Below, in pieces: positions 1 through 5,541 of a DNA stretch of 11,435 nucleotides. Numbering within the stretch: the first letter of the stretch is position 1; every line of letters starts with the position of its first letter. The notes beneath the pieces were generated by a model. The model was not told the DNA's origin and did no database searches. It worked only from the letters and a program-made list of their open reading frames with translations. The stretch spans positions 1 to 11,435 of the forward strand of contig CAZWCZ010000042.1 of the NCBI GenBank assembly GCA_964632165.1, written 5' to 3'. The position numbers were made by a program, and so were the translations under genes. Source of the DNA: SIG299 sp964632165 (lineage in GTDB: Bacteria; Bacillota; Clostridia; Lachnospirales; Lachnospiraceae).

Positions 1-5
1 TTGAA

Positions 6-94
6 CGGAGAAGGAGGGATTTGAACCCTCGCGCCGCTATTAACGACCTACTCCCTTTCCAGGGGAGCCCCTTCAGCCGCTTGGGTACTTCTCC
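6..94 (-). tRNA. tRNA-Ser (anticodon GGA)
   Basis: A complete class II tRNA folds on the minus strand. The 7-bp acceptor stem pairs GGAGAAG (88-94) with CTTCTCC (7-13), with G as discriminator. The anticodon stem is CTCCC/GGGAG and its loop CTGGAAA places anticodon GGA at 58-60. A long variable arm, typical of serine tRNAs, precedes a T-arm with the GGTTCAAATCC loop region. It reads UCC and UCU codons. No CCA is encoded after the discriminator (bases 3-5 read TTC on this strand), so RNase Z trimming and CCA addition are expected. The loop has A36-A37-A38, a MiaA (i6A) context rather than a t6A one. It lies 55 bp downstream of the other tRNA-Ser and is probably on the same transcript. Confidence 0.96.
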
Positions 95-149
95 AAATTG
101 CCAAATCATATCTGCCATATTTCAAGGAACTGTGACCAGCTCTTTAAAG

Positions 150-235
150 CGGAGAGTGTGGGATTCGAACCCACGGTTCCTTTCGGAATCACTGGTTTTC
201 AAGACCAGCTCCTTAAACCACTCGGACAACTCTCC
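150..235 (-). tRNA. tRNA-Ser (anticodon UGA)
   Basis: A complete class II tRNA on the minus strand. The acceptor stem is GGAGAGT (229-235) with ACTCTCC (151-157) and discriminator G at 150. The anticodon stem CTGGT/ACCAG encloses the loop CTTGAAA, giving anticodon UGA at 199-201, which reads UCA and other UCN codons by wobble. The variable arm is long and contains a GATTCC/GGAACC-like stem, and the T-arm is GTGGGTTCGAATCCCAC. No CCA is encoded (147-149 read CTT on this strand). A37 is flanked by A36 and A38, the MiaA type. A promoter lies immediately upstream at 251-279, so this is probably the first gene of a two-tRNA unit. Confidence 0.97.
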
Positions 236-239
236 GAAC

Positions 240-284
240 AGTGCTTGATTATCTTATCATGCGTTTTAAATTATGTCAAGCACT
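240..284. repeat. 9-bp inverted repeat around the tRNA promoter, possible plus-strand terminator
   Basis: AGTGCTTGA (240-248) and TCAAGCACT (276-284) are perfect inverted repeats separated by 27 bases. Read on the plus strand, the second arm runs into six T (284-289), a terminator-like layout that would stop antisense transcription heading into ispD. Read on the minus strand no U-run follows, so it is not an obvious terminator for the ispD transcript. One arm overlaps the -35 box and the other the predicted start site, so it could also act as an operator. The loop is long for an efficient terminator. Confidence 0.5.
251..279 (-). promoter_or_regulatory. SigA-type promoter of the tRNA-Ser genes
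   Basis: On the minus strand TTGACA (274-279) is a perfect -35 box. After a 17-bp spacer comes TAAGAT (251-256), a 4/6 -10 box preceded by the extended -10 TGn. Transcription would start near 244, about 10 bases before the mature tRNA-Ser(UGA), which fits a stable-RNA promoter with a very short leader. The boxes are seen in the sequence; their use is inferred. Confidence 0.8.
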
Positions 285-298
285 TTTTTCATATTTTT

Positions 299-1003
299 TT
301 AAATTTCTGATTTTTCCAACAAAATACGCAATAAGCATTCTGCCAGCAGCATATCTTCCGGTGTCGTAATCTTTATGTTTTCATATTCCCCACGCAGCAT
401 ATGTACTTTTGTATCAGAGTATTTTGTAACCACCATGGCATCGTCTGTAATCGCATGATCCTCTGCGGCAATGGCCCGTTCATATGCCCGAAACACCGTA
501 GGATAATCAAAGCACTGTGGTGTCTGTGCCGTCCATACCCGTTTTCTCTCCGGTGTAGTACGGATAATTCCTTCGTCATCTGCGATCTGAACGGTATCTT
601 TTACCGGAACACCTACCACACACGCTCCTGTTTTCTTAACATTTTCAATTGCACGATTGATCATAGGTACCGAGATCAATGGTCTTGCCCCATCGTGTAT
701 CAATACATATCCTGTTTTTTCTGCCGCCTGAAGCCCCCGGTAAACAGACTGATAGCGTTCTTTCCCCCCGGGGATCACCTCAGTCACTTTCGTCAATCTG
801 TATTTTTCTATAATTTCTTTCCTGCAATATTCTTCCTGTGAAGTAACAAGAACGACTTCATCTACCATGCTCTGTTCAAATGCCGCCAGAGCATAATATA
901 ACACCGGTTTTCCAAGAAGGGAGAGGTACTGTTTTGGAGTTTCAGTCCTCATCCTGCTCCCCCTGCCCCCTGCAAGCACGATTGCCGTGATTTTTGGTTC
1001 CAC
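299..1003 (-). CDS. ispD: 2-C-methyl-D-erythritol 4-phosphate cytidylyltransferase
   Basis: IspD transfers CMP from CTP to 2-C-methyl-D-erythritol 4-phosphate, giving CDP-ME in the cytosolic MEP route to IPP and DMAPP. The 234-aa protein has the usual family length. Visible motifs are LAGGRGSRM (residues 10-18, CTP-binding loop) with PKQY at 23-26 (catalytic lysine), GGKERYQSV (79-87), HDGARP (103-108), KDT (135-137), QTPQ (160-163), TDDA (186-189) and NIKITTPED near 209-217 with the second conserved lysine. The start is GTG at 1003, supported by AGGAGG seven bases upstream that overlaps the tsaD stop codon. The 11-bp gap to tsaD implies translational coupling. It is the last protein gene of the unit. 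No minus-strand terminator is visible before the tRNA promoter, so read-through into the tRNA genes is possible. Confidence 0.96.
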   Translation of the reverse strand: MEPKITAIVLAGGRGSRMRTETPKQYLSLLGKPVLYYALAAFEQSMVDEVVLVTSQEEYCRKEIIEKYRLTKVTEVIPGGKERYQSVYRGLQAAEKTGYVLIHDGARPLISVPMINRAIENVKKTGACVVGVPVKDTVQIADDEGIIRTTPERKRVWTAQTPQCFDYPTVFRAYERAIAAEDHAITDDAMVVTKYSDTKVHMLRGEYENIKITTPEDMLLAECLLRILLEKSEI

Positions 1004-1010
1004 CCTGTTT

Positions 1011-1016
1011 CCTCCT
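1011..1016 (-). promoter_or_regulatory. RBS fixing the GTG start of ispD
   Basis: A perfect AGGAGG lies seven bases upstream of the GTG at 1003 and overlaps the TAG stop of tsaD (1015-1017). It supports GTG initiation and coupling of the two genes. Confidence 0.8.
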
Positions 1017-2034
1017 ATCGCTGCCCGATTTTCAAATTTGGTACTGCATTCAGATCAAGTCCGTGGCGTACCCCTTTCTTATATTCGTAATACGCAGCTG
1101 CTCCGATCATTGCAGCATTATCCGTACAAAAGACCGGGGACGGATAAAACAGGTGACATCCTGCCTTTTTGCATCCGTCTTCCATTCCTGCGCGAAGTGA
1201 CGAATTAGATGCAACTCCGCCCGCCAATGCTATTTTTTGAATCCCGTATTCTTTCGCCGCCCGAATCGTCCGTTCTACAAGGACATCAACAACTGCGGCC
1301 TGAAACGATGCAGCTACATCCGCGCGATTGATCTGTTCTTTGCATTGTTCTGCATGATGCAGATAATTCAACACAGCTGACTTCAGCCCGCTAAAACTGA
1401 AATCATACGGACATCCTTCTACGTGAGCTCTCGGAAATGCGATTGCCTGAGGATTTCCTTCTTTTGCGAGCTTATCGATCTTTGGCCCGCCCGGATATCC
1501 GAGTCCGATGGCACGTGCCACCTTATCATAAGCTTCTCCGGCTGCATCATCATGCGTTCTTCCTATGATCTCATATTCTCCATATTCTTTTACAATTACC
1601 AGATGAGTATGTCCCCCGGAAACGATCAGACACAAAAATGGAGGTTCCAACTCCGGATGCTCAATATAATTCGCGGACACATGCCCCTCAATATGATGCA
1701 CACCGACCAGTGGAAGTCCGGCAGCATAACTGATTGCCTTTGCCTCGGCCACACCAACCAAAAGAGCCCCTACCAGTCCCGGGCCGTACGTTACACCGAT
1801 CGCATCCATCTGTTCCAGTTTCATCCCCGCTTCTGTCAGTGCTTCTTCAATTACCTGGTTGATCTTTTCAATGTGCTTTCTGGATGCAATTTCCGGCACC
1901 ACGCCTCCATACAGAGTATGCAGGGCGATTTGAGAAGAAATCACATTGGAGAGTACCGTCCTTCCGTTTTTAACGACCGCTGCAGCCGTTTCATCACAAG
2001 AGGATTCTATTGCAAGTATATACGTATCTTCCAT
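1015..2034 (-). CDS. tsaD: tRNA N6-adenosine threonylcarbamoyltransferase TsaD
   Basis: TsaD (formerly Gcp/YgjD) transfers the threonylcarbamoyl group from threonylcarbamoyl-AMP to A37 of tRNAs that read ANN codons, working with TsaB and TsaE. The protein has 339 aa, the usual length. It opens with the ASKHA phosphate loop ILAIESSCDET (6-16), followed by GGVVPEIASRKH (43-54), YGPGLVGALLVG (83-94), the metal-binding HIEGH (H114, H118), an ALAGGVASN segment near 275, and TDN with the third metal ligand D305. The ATG has AGGAAG just upstream. It lies 41 bp after rnz, with a small hairpin in that gap, and 11 bp before ispD. tsaE and tsaB are encoded upstream on the same strand. Confidence 0.97.
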   Translation of the reverse strand: MEDTYILAIESSCDETAAAVVKNGRTVLSNVISSQIALHTLYGGVVPEIASRKHIEKINQVIEEALTEAGMKLEQMDAIGVTYGPGLVGALLVGVAEAKAISYAAGLPLVGVHHIEGHVSANYIEHPELEPPFLCLIVSGGHTHLVIVKEYGEYEIIGRTHDDAAGEAYDKVARAIGLGYPGGPKIDKLAKEGNPQAIAFPRAHVEGCPYDFSFSGLKSAVLNYLHHAEQCKEQINRADVAASFQAAVVDVLVERTIRAAKEYGIQKIALAGGVASNSSLRAGMEDGCKKAGCHLFYPSPVFCTDNAAMIGAAAYYEYKKGVRHGLDLNAVPNLKIGQR

Positions 2035-2045
2035 TTCTTCCTATA

Positions 2046-2062
2046 GGATGTACTTTACATCC
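2046..2062 (-). other. hairpin between rnz and tsaD
   Basis: On the minus-strand RNA GGATGTA-AAG-TACATCC forms a perfect 7-bp stem with a 3-base loop, ending about 11 bases before the tsaD start and next to its RBS. No U-run follows, so it is not a standard terminator. It could mark an mRNA processing point or tune tsaD translation; both ideas are inference. Confidence 0.5.
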
Positions 2063-2075
2063 GACACTCCTTTCT

Positions 2076-3005
2076 CTAAATATCCATATCTTCTGCTGCA
2101 TCTTCATATTCCAATTTTATCTGCATCCCGTCTTTTCCGCACTTTGTATTTGCAAAGATCCTCTTTGCTTCCGGGAGTGCATCCTTTGGGCGCACAAGCG
2201 ACGGACTGTAATGTGTCAGCCAGAGTTCCCGTACCTTTGCCGTTTTTGCAACTTTTGCTGCCTCAGCAAATGTCATATGCTTATATTCGCAGGCACGTGA
2301 CTGCTTCTCTGCCTCACTATACATTCCTTCGCAGATCAACAGATCCGATTTTTCTGCATACTTTACAAGATTTGCTGTCGGTCTGGTGTCTGTGCAGTAC
2401 GTAAGACGGATCCCTTTTCTTTCCGGTCCGAGTACCATATCCGGTGTATAGGTTACCCTGTCTTCTGTGATCGTCTCACCTTTTTGAAGACGGTTCCAGA
2501 ATTTCAACGGTATATTCTGTTCTCTTGCCCGTTCCGCATAAAACAGTCCGCCCCGACGGATCGACAGCGTATACCCATAACAGATAACGTTATGGTTTAC
2601 CCGAAAGGCATCGATCTGGTATCCGCAAAGTTCCATGTGTACCTCAGATTCTGTCATCTCTATAAAATTTAATTGAAACGGAAGTTCCGGTGCAATAACG
2701 CGAAGTGCCGATACAACCCGTTCCAATCCTTTCGGACCAACCAACGTTACCGGCTCTTTTCTTTCTGCATTTCCCATAGAAAGCAGCAATCCCGGGAGTC
2801 CACTGATGTGATCCCCGTGAAAATGCGTAAAACAAATGACATCAATATCATGGCAGCTCCAGCCGCTCTGCTTTAATGCCACCTGTGTTCCTTCTCCGCA
2901 GTCGATCAGTATTCCCTTTCCGTTATATCTTGTCATCAACGCTGTCAGCCAGCGGCCCGGTAACGGCATCATTCCGCCGGAACCAAGCAAGCATACATCT
3001 AACAT
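2076..3005 (-). CDS. rnz: Ribonuclease Z (tRNA 3' endonuclease)
   Basis: RNase Z is a zinc-dependent metallo-beta-lactamase-fold endonuclease that cuts precursor tRNAs after the discriminator base when no CCA is encoded. The 309-aa length is normal for the short bacterial form. Visible motifs are DCGEGTQ (35-41), the zinc-binding HFHGDH (61-66), H138, an exosite-like arm near 150-180 (GGLFYAERAREQNIP followed by RLQKGE), TDTRP with D206, KHMT with H243, and LTHYSP with H265. The N-terminal strand is LGSGGMMPLPGRWLTAL, which departs from the commoner form with a conserved RN pair. GAGGG before the ATG is a good RBS. Both tRNA genes in this window lack CCA and are expected substrates. Small hairpins lie on either side of the gene. 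Confidence 0.94.
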   Translation of the reverse strand: MLDVCLLGSGGMMPLPGRWLTALMTRYNGKGILIDCGEGTQVALKQSGWSCHDIDVICFTHFHGDHISGLPGLLLSMGNAERKEPVTLVGPKGLERVVSALRVIAPELPFQLNFIEMTESEVHMELCGYQIDAFRVNHNVICYGYTLSIRRGGLFYAERAREQNIPLKFWNRLQKGETITEDRVTYTPDMVLGPERKGIRLTYCTDTRPTANLVKYAEKSDLLICEGMYSEAEKQSRACEYKHMTFAEAAKVAKTAKVRELWLTHYSPSLVRPKDALPEAKRIFANTKCGKDGMQIKLEYEDAAEDMDI

Positions 3006-3018
3006 GTTCCCTCATTCC

Positions 3019-3034
3019 TGTGCCTGCAGGCACA
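3019..3034. repeat. 16-bp perfect palindrome upstream of rnz
   Basis: TGTGCCTGCAGGCACA is fully self-complementary. It lies between the 71-aa gene and rnz and ends about 13 bases before the rnz start codon. As RNA it can form a 6-bp stem with a UGCA loop next to the rnz RBS. As DNA it could bind a dimeric protein. No U-run follows on the minus strand. Confidence 0.55.
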
Positions 3035-3040
3035 TCTTCT

Positions 3041-3256
3041 TTATAGTGCCTCCGTCTGATCTTCCCTCAACGGAGGAATCTTAAATCCTAAAATCCATGC
3101 ATCATAACAGTCTTCACAGATCAGAAATTTGTGCCGTTCCATATCCTTTCGCGAGAAATATCCCCAATCCTTTGTTATTTCCAACACATCTTCTTTTCTG
3201 ATCCCTTGTTCTGTTTTTATTACTTTTCCGCATACATTGCATTGTTTCTGATCCAC
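3041..3256 (-). CDS. Small CxxC/CxxC protein, probable zinc ribbon, function unknown
   Basis: I do not recognise a named family for this 71-aa protein. It carries two cysteine pairs, C6xxC9 (CNVCGK) and C47xxC50 (CEDC), about 38 residues apart, the spacing of a four-cysteine zinc ribbon. Between them is a charged stretch with WGYFSRKDMERHKF. There is no signal peptide or membrane segment, so it is probably cytosolic. The start is GTG at 3256, backed by GGAGG seven bases upstream. It is the first gene after a strong promoter (3293-3321) and lies 35 bp before rnz, so it is likely cotranscribed with rnz, tsaD and ispD. A role in nucleic-acid binding or tRNA metabolism is conceivable from context only. 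Confidence 0.8.
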   Translation of the reverse strand: MDQKQCNVCGKVIKTEQGIRKEDVLEITKDWGYFSRKDMERHKFLICEDCYDAWILGFKIPPLREDQTEAL

Positions 3257-3263
3257 TGTTCAT

Positions 3264-3268
3264 CCTCC
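3264..3268 (-). promoter_or_regulatory. RBS fixing the GTG start of the 71-aa gene
   Basis: GGAGG sits seven bases before the GTG at 3256. No ATG in this frame is placed as well, so the RBS decides the start. Confidence 0.7.
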
Positions 3269-3292
3269 ACTTTTCCTGACGTTTCCTTCCTC

Positions 3293-3321
3293 ATTATAAA
3301 GCTTCCTGCCCATTCTGCCAA
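3293..3321 (-). promoter_or_regulatory. SigA-type promoter for the 71-aa gene, rnz, tsaD and ispD
   Basis: On the minus strand TTGGCA (3316-3321), a 17-bp spacer and a perfect TATAAT (3293-3298) form a strong promoter in the 106-bp gap after rimI. Transcription would start near 3286, leaving a leader of about 30 bases. I see no terminator between rimI and this promoter, so the downstream genes may be read from here and also by read-through from upstream. Confidence 0.75.
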
Positions 3322-3362
3322 TGGAACTATGTGGTATGATTTCTATAATATAGATCGTGTCA

Positions 3363-3797
3363 TCAGAGGATACGGTTCATAAGAACAGCGTCTTCTCGCG
3401 GCCGTTCATAAAAATTCTTACGCAGACCGGCCTCCTCAAATCCAAGGGAACGATACAATGCTTTAGCTGCCGTATTGCTCTGCCGAACTTCCAGATAAAG
3501 GACTGCTGCATTCCGCTTTTTTGCCTCACAGATCAATTCCTGCAGCATTTTACGTCCTATCCCGCATTTCCTTGCATTTTGGCGGACACATACATTAGGG
3601 ATCTGCGCTTCATCCAATACGATGATGCAGCCGCAATAACCAAGGATTTCTCCCTGTTCTTCAGCAACCAGATACAAATACCCCGGAGCCTGCACCGCTT
3701 TTAAAAAATCAGCCCTGCTCCATGGTAAAGAAAAATTTTCCGACTCTATTTCTGCAACCTGTATACAGTCTTCTTCTGTCATCCGACGGATCAGCAT
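3363..3797 (-). CDS. rimI: Ribosomal-protein-S18-alanine N-acetyltransferase RimI
   Basis: RimI is a GNAT-fold enzyme that acetylates protein N termini from acetyl-CoA, classically alanine 1 of ribosomal protein S18. The 144-aa length is typical. It starts IRRMTEEDCIQVAEIE, continues with SLPWS (23-27), has the acetyl-CoA loop ARKCGIG (75-81), LEVRQSN (102-108) and ALYRSLGF (113-120). E103 and Y115 fall at the positions of the catalytic Glu and Tyr reported for E. coli RimI. It is cysteine-rich for the family (C11, C55, C57, C70, C78, C90). It lies 18 bp after tsaB; the tsaB-rimI pairing, with tsaD near, is a common bacterial arrangement. The true substrate could be another protein. Confidence 0.93.
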   Translation of the reverse strand: MLIRRMTEEDCIQVAEIESENFSLPWSRADFLKAVQAPGYLYLVAEEQGEILGYCGCIIVLDEAQIPNVCVRQNARKCGIGRKMLQELICEAKKRNAAVLYLEVRQSNTAAKALYRSLGFEEAGLRKNFYERPREDAVLMNRIL

Positions 3798-3815
3798 CTG
3801 TAGTTTCCTTTCCTT

Positions 3816-4538
3816 TCAGGCAGTCTCCATTCCTTGTTTTGCCTGTTTTTCTGCAAGTTCCCTTTCTGCCTGCGATACTCTTAAATACTCCGGTTCATGT
3901 TCTGCAGCACTTACGGTCTTTCCCTGTAAAAAAAGCTCTGCTGCTCTTACTGCCAGAGCCCCCGCTCTCTGTTTGGACAGATGGAACGGAGCAAAAGAAA
4001 ATGGCACTGTTGTCTTTTCCAAAAGTACTTCCCGAAAAGCTTCCACACCGTCTCCCAAATAAGTTACCGGCTCTCCGTGGAAATTTACTTTTTCTATGAT
4101 ATCTTCTATCTGCACTGCCATCTGATCTTCTACAATCTGAAATCCGTCTTTCCCATACCGATAAAGTCCGGTATAGACCTGATTTCTTCTGGCATCCATC
4201 AACGGGCAGAGAATCCCGTCCGTCCCGTATAAATTTGCCGCGATCGTCTGTGTTGTCGGCACCGGAACGATCGGCTTATCCAGTGCAAGTCCGAGTCCCT
4301 TTGCCGTTGCTGAACCGATCCTGAGCCCCGTAAAAGAACCCGGTCCTTCCGAAACCGCAATTGCATCCAATTCCTTCAACTCAATTCCTGTCATCTTCAC
4401 GATCTCATCCACCATCAAAAGCAGTGTCTGAGAATGTGTTTTCTTGAAATTGACCGTATACTCAGCAAGCAGCACCGATTCTGTAGCTATTGCTGCCGAT
4501 GCTGCCAGTCCCGAACTCTCAATTGCTAATAATTTCAT
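3816..4538 (-). CDS. tsaB: tRNA threonylcarbamoyladenosine biosynthesis protein TsaB
   Basis: TsaB (YeaZ) is the non-catalytic ASKHA-fold partner that dimerises with TsaD and, with TsaE, allows t6A37 formation on tRNA. The protein has 240 aa, the usual length. It opens LLAIESSG, where many homologues have an aspartate (ILAIDTS), then shows THSQ (34-37), the strongly conserved SEGPGSFTGLRIG (63-75) with the following ATAKGL, and MDARRNQVY after it. The C-terminal third is variable, as expected. The ATG has GGGAG seven bases upstream. It sits 23 bp after tsaE and 18 bp before rimI, a tight tsaE-tsaB-rimI cluster found in many Firmicutes. Confidence 0.95.
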   Translation of the reverse strand: MKLLAIESSGLAASAAIATESVLLAEYTVNFKKTHSQTLLLMVDEIVKMTGIELKELDAIAVSEGPGSFTGLRIGSATAKGLGLALDKPIVPVPTTQTIAANLYGTDGILCPLMDARRNQVYTGLYRYGKDGFQIVEDQMAVQIEDIIEKVNFHGEPVTYLGDGVEAFREVLLEKTTVPFSFAPFHLSKQRAGALAVRAAELFLQGKTVSAAEHEPEYLRVSQAERELAEKQAKQGMETA

Positions 4539-4561
4539 TGCCTAACTCCCTTTCCGACTTC

Positions 4562-5005
4562 TTATTTTCCGTTTTTAATAACAATCCTGCGGTAATCAAA
4601 TCCTTTTGACAATTCCTTTTCTATACTTATCTCCCGGCAATGCTGCGGCAGGATCTCACGAATCAGTTCTGCCCATTCTATCAGGCAGACTCCTTCTCCA
4701 AAAAAGCAGTCCTCGTATCCGATCTCTTCCATTTCTTCTATATCTTCTATCCGATACACATCAAAATGATACAGCGGCATTCTTCCGTCGTCATATATCT
4801 GCACAATGGTAAACGTCGGACTGCTGACCGGTTCCGTAATACCAAGTCCGGCCGCAAACCCTTTGGTAAATATCGTTTTCCCCACACCAAGATCACCGGA
4901 AAGGCAGTATATTTCTCCCGGCCGTGCCTGTTCTGCAAGGTTTTTGGCCACATCATACGTCTCTTTTTCCGAAAAACTCTCTATCACTGTTGTATATTCT
5001 GACAT
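4562..5005 (-). CDS. tsaE: tRNA threonylcarbamoyladenosine biosynthesis ATPase TsaE
   Basis: TsaE (YjeE) is the P-loop ATPase that binds the TsaB-TsaD dimer and is needed for multiple rounds of t6A synthesis. From the chosen start the protein has 147 aa. It shows ESFSEKET near the N terminus, the P-loop GDLGVGKT (37-44), SSPTF (61-65), HFDVYR with a Walker-B-like D82, and LIEWAE (108-113). I chose ATG 5005 because GAGG lies six bases upstream and the protein then begins at the usual point. ATG 5017 overlaps the upstream stop as ATGA, and ATG 5038 is in frame too, but both have weaker RBSs and would add 4 or 11 polar residues. It follows the YcxB-like gene by 8 bp. Confidence 0.93.
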   Translation of the reverse strand: MSEYTTVIESFSEKETYDVAKNLAEQARPGEIYCLSGDLGVGKTIFTKGFAAGLGITEPVSSPTFTIVQIYDDGRMPLYHFDVYRIEDIEEMEEIGYEDCFFGEGVCLIEWAELIREILPQHCREISIEKELSKGFDYRRIVIKNGK

Positions 5006-5011
5006 TTCTTT

Positions 5012-5015
5012 CCTC
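5012..5015 (-). promoter_or_regulatory. RBS supporting the downstream start of tsaE
   Basis: GAGG within GATGAGGAAAG lies six bases before ATG 5005 and overlaps the stop codon of the upstream gene (5014-5016). It is the best placed Shine-Dalgarno among three possible in-frame ATG starts. Confidence 0.55.
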
Positions 5016-5541
5016 ATCTTTCCCGTTCGGTCCCGCATTTCTTCAGCCGTTTTTCAAATTCCGGGCGTGCTTTCACGATTTTCTCTTTGATTTTCTTCAT
5101 CGCTTCCCCACATTCTTTTTTCGGCAAAACAACTGCATTGGCTGCTCCAAAATAGATTACCAGTGTTTTTCCTGTTTCACGAATGAGCAAAGCGTCTTTC
5201 CATAATGCCGTCGCAGATGCTTCTTCCTGCTCCACGGTTACTCCGTTCTCATCAAATGAATAGGAGATCGGCTTTTGGAATGTCGGAACCCGTTTTATCT
5301 GATTTACCGCTTTTTGATACAAAAGAAGAGGATTAAGTACCGTAAAGGAAAGTGCCAGAAGAATGAGTGCAACTGTTGCTATGATGCTGTCTTCTCCAAA
5401 ACCAAGACACAATGCCGCTACCGCAGCCAGGCTGAATCCATAATTCACGATACCGTATACTCCATGATACGAATGCCAGTATAAAAAATCAAACAAATAT
5501 GCAGGTTTCATCTGAATGCTTACCGTTACTTTATCTTCCAT
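5014..5541 (-). CDS. YcxB-like membrane protein
   Basis: A 175-aa protein with the layout of the YcxB-like family, whose biochemical role is not established. After a short N-terminal segment (MEDKVTVSIQMKPAYLFDF) come two hydrophobic helices, roughly residues 30-50 and 53-75. A soluble C-terminal domain follows with ISYSFDENGVTVEQ, a W-K-D segment and VLPKKEC, the part that defines YcxB-like domains. The tail is strongly basic and acidic (KKIKEKIVKARPEFEKRLKK). Topology is probably two membrane passes with a cytoplasmic C-terminal domain. Its first codons overlap the end of ribU by 11 bp, and tsaE follows 8 bp later, so it is very likely cotranscribed with both, though no functional link is apparent. 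GGAG lies nine bases before the ATG. Confidence 0.82.
   Translation of the reverse strand: MEDKVTVSIQMKPAYLFDFLYWHSYHGVYGIVNYGFSLAAVAALCLGFGEDSIIATVALILLALSFTVLNPLLLYQKAVNQIKRVPTFQKPISYSFDENGVTVEQEEASATALWKDALLIRETGKTLVIYFGAANAVVLPKKECGEAMKKIKEKIVKARPEFEKRLKKCGTERER

Noticed and set aside
1423..2046. Plus-strand open frame of about 207 codons opposite tsaD
   Set aside because: It lies entirely antisense to a clearly identified tsaD, has no recognisable domain and a Cys/Phe/His-rich composition typical of a shadow frame.
3342..3354. Short palindrome TCTATAATATAGA after rimI as a terminator
   Set aside because: The stem is all weak pairs except one, the centre is a single base and no T-run follows on the minus strand.
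5006..5038. Longer start of tsaE at 5038 or 5017
   Set aside because: Both are in frame, but their upstream sequences are poor RBSs and the added residues are not part of the family core. The ATGA overlap at 5017 keeps it a minor alternative.
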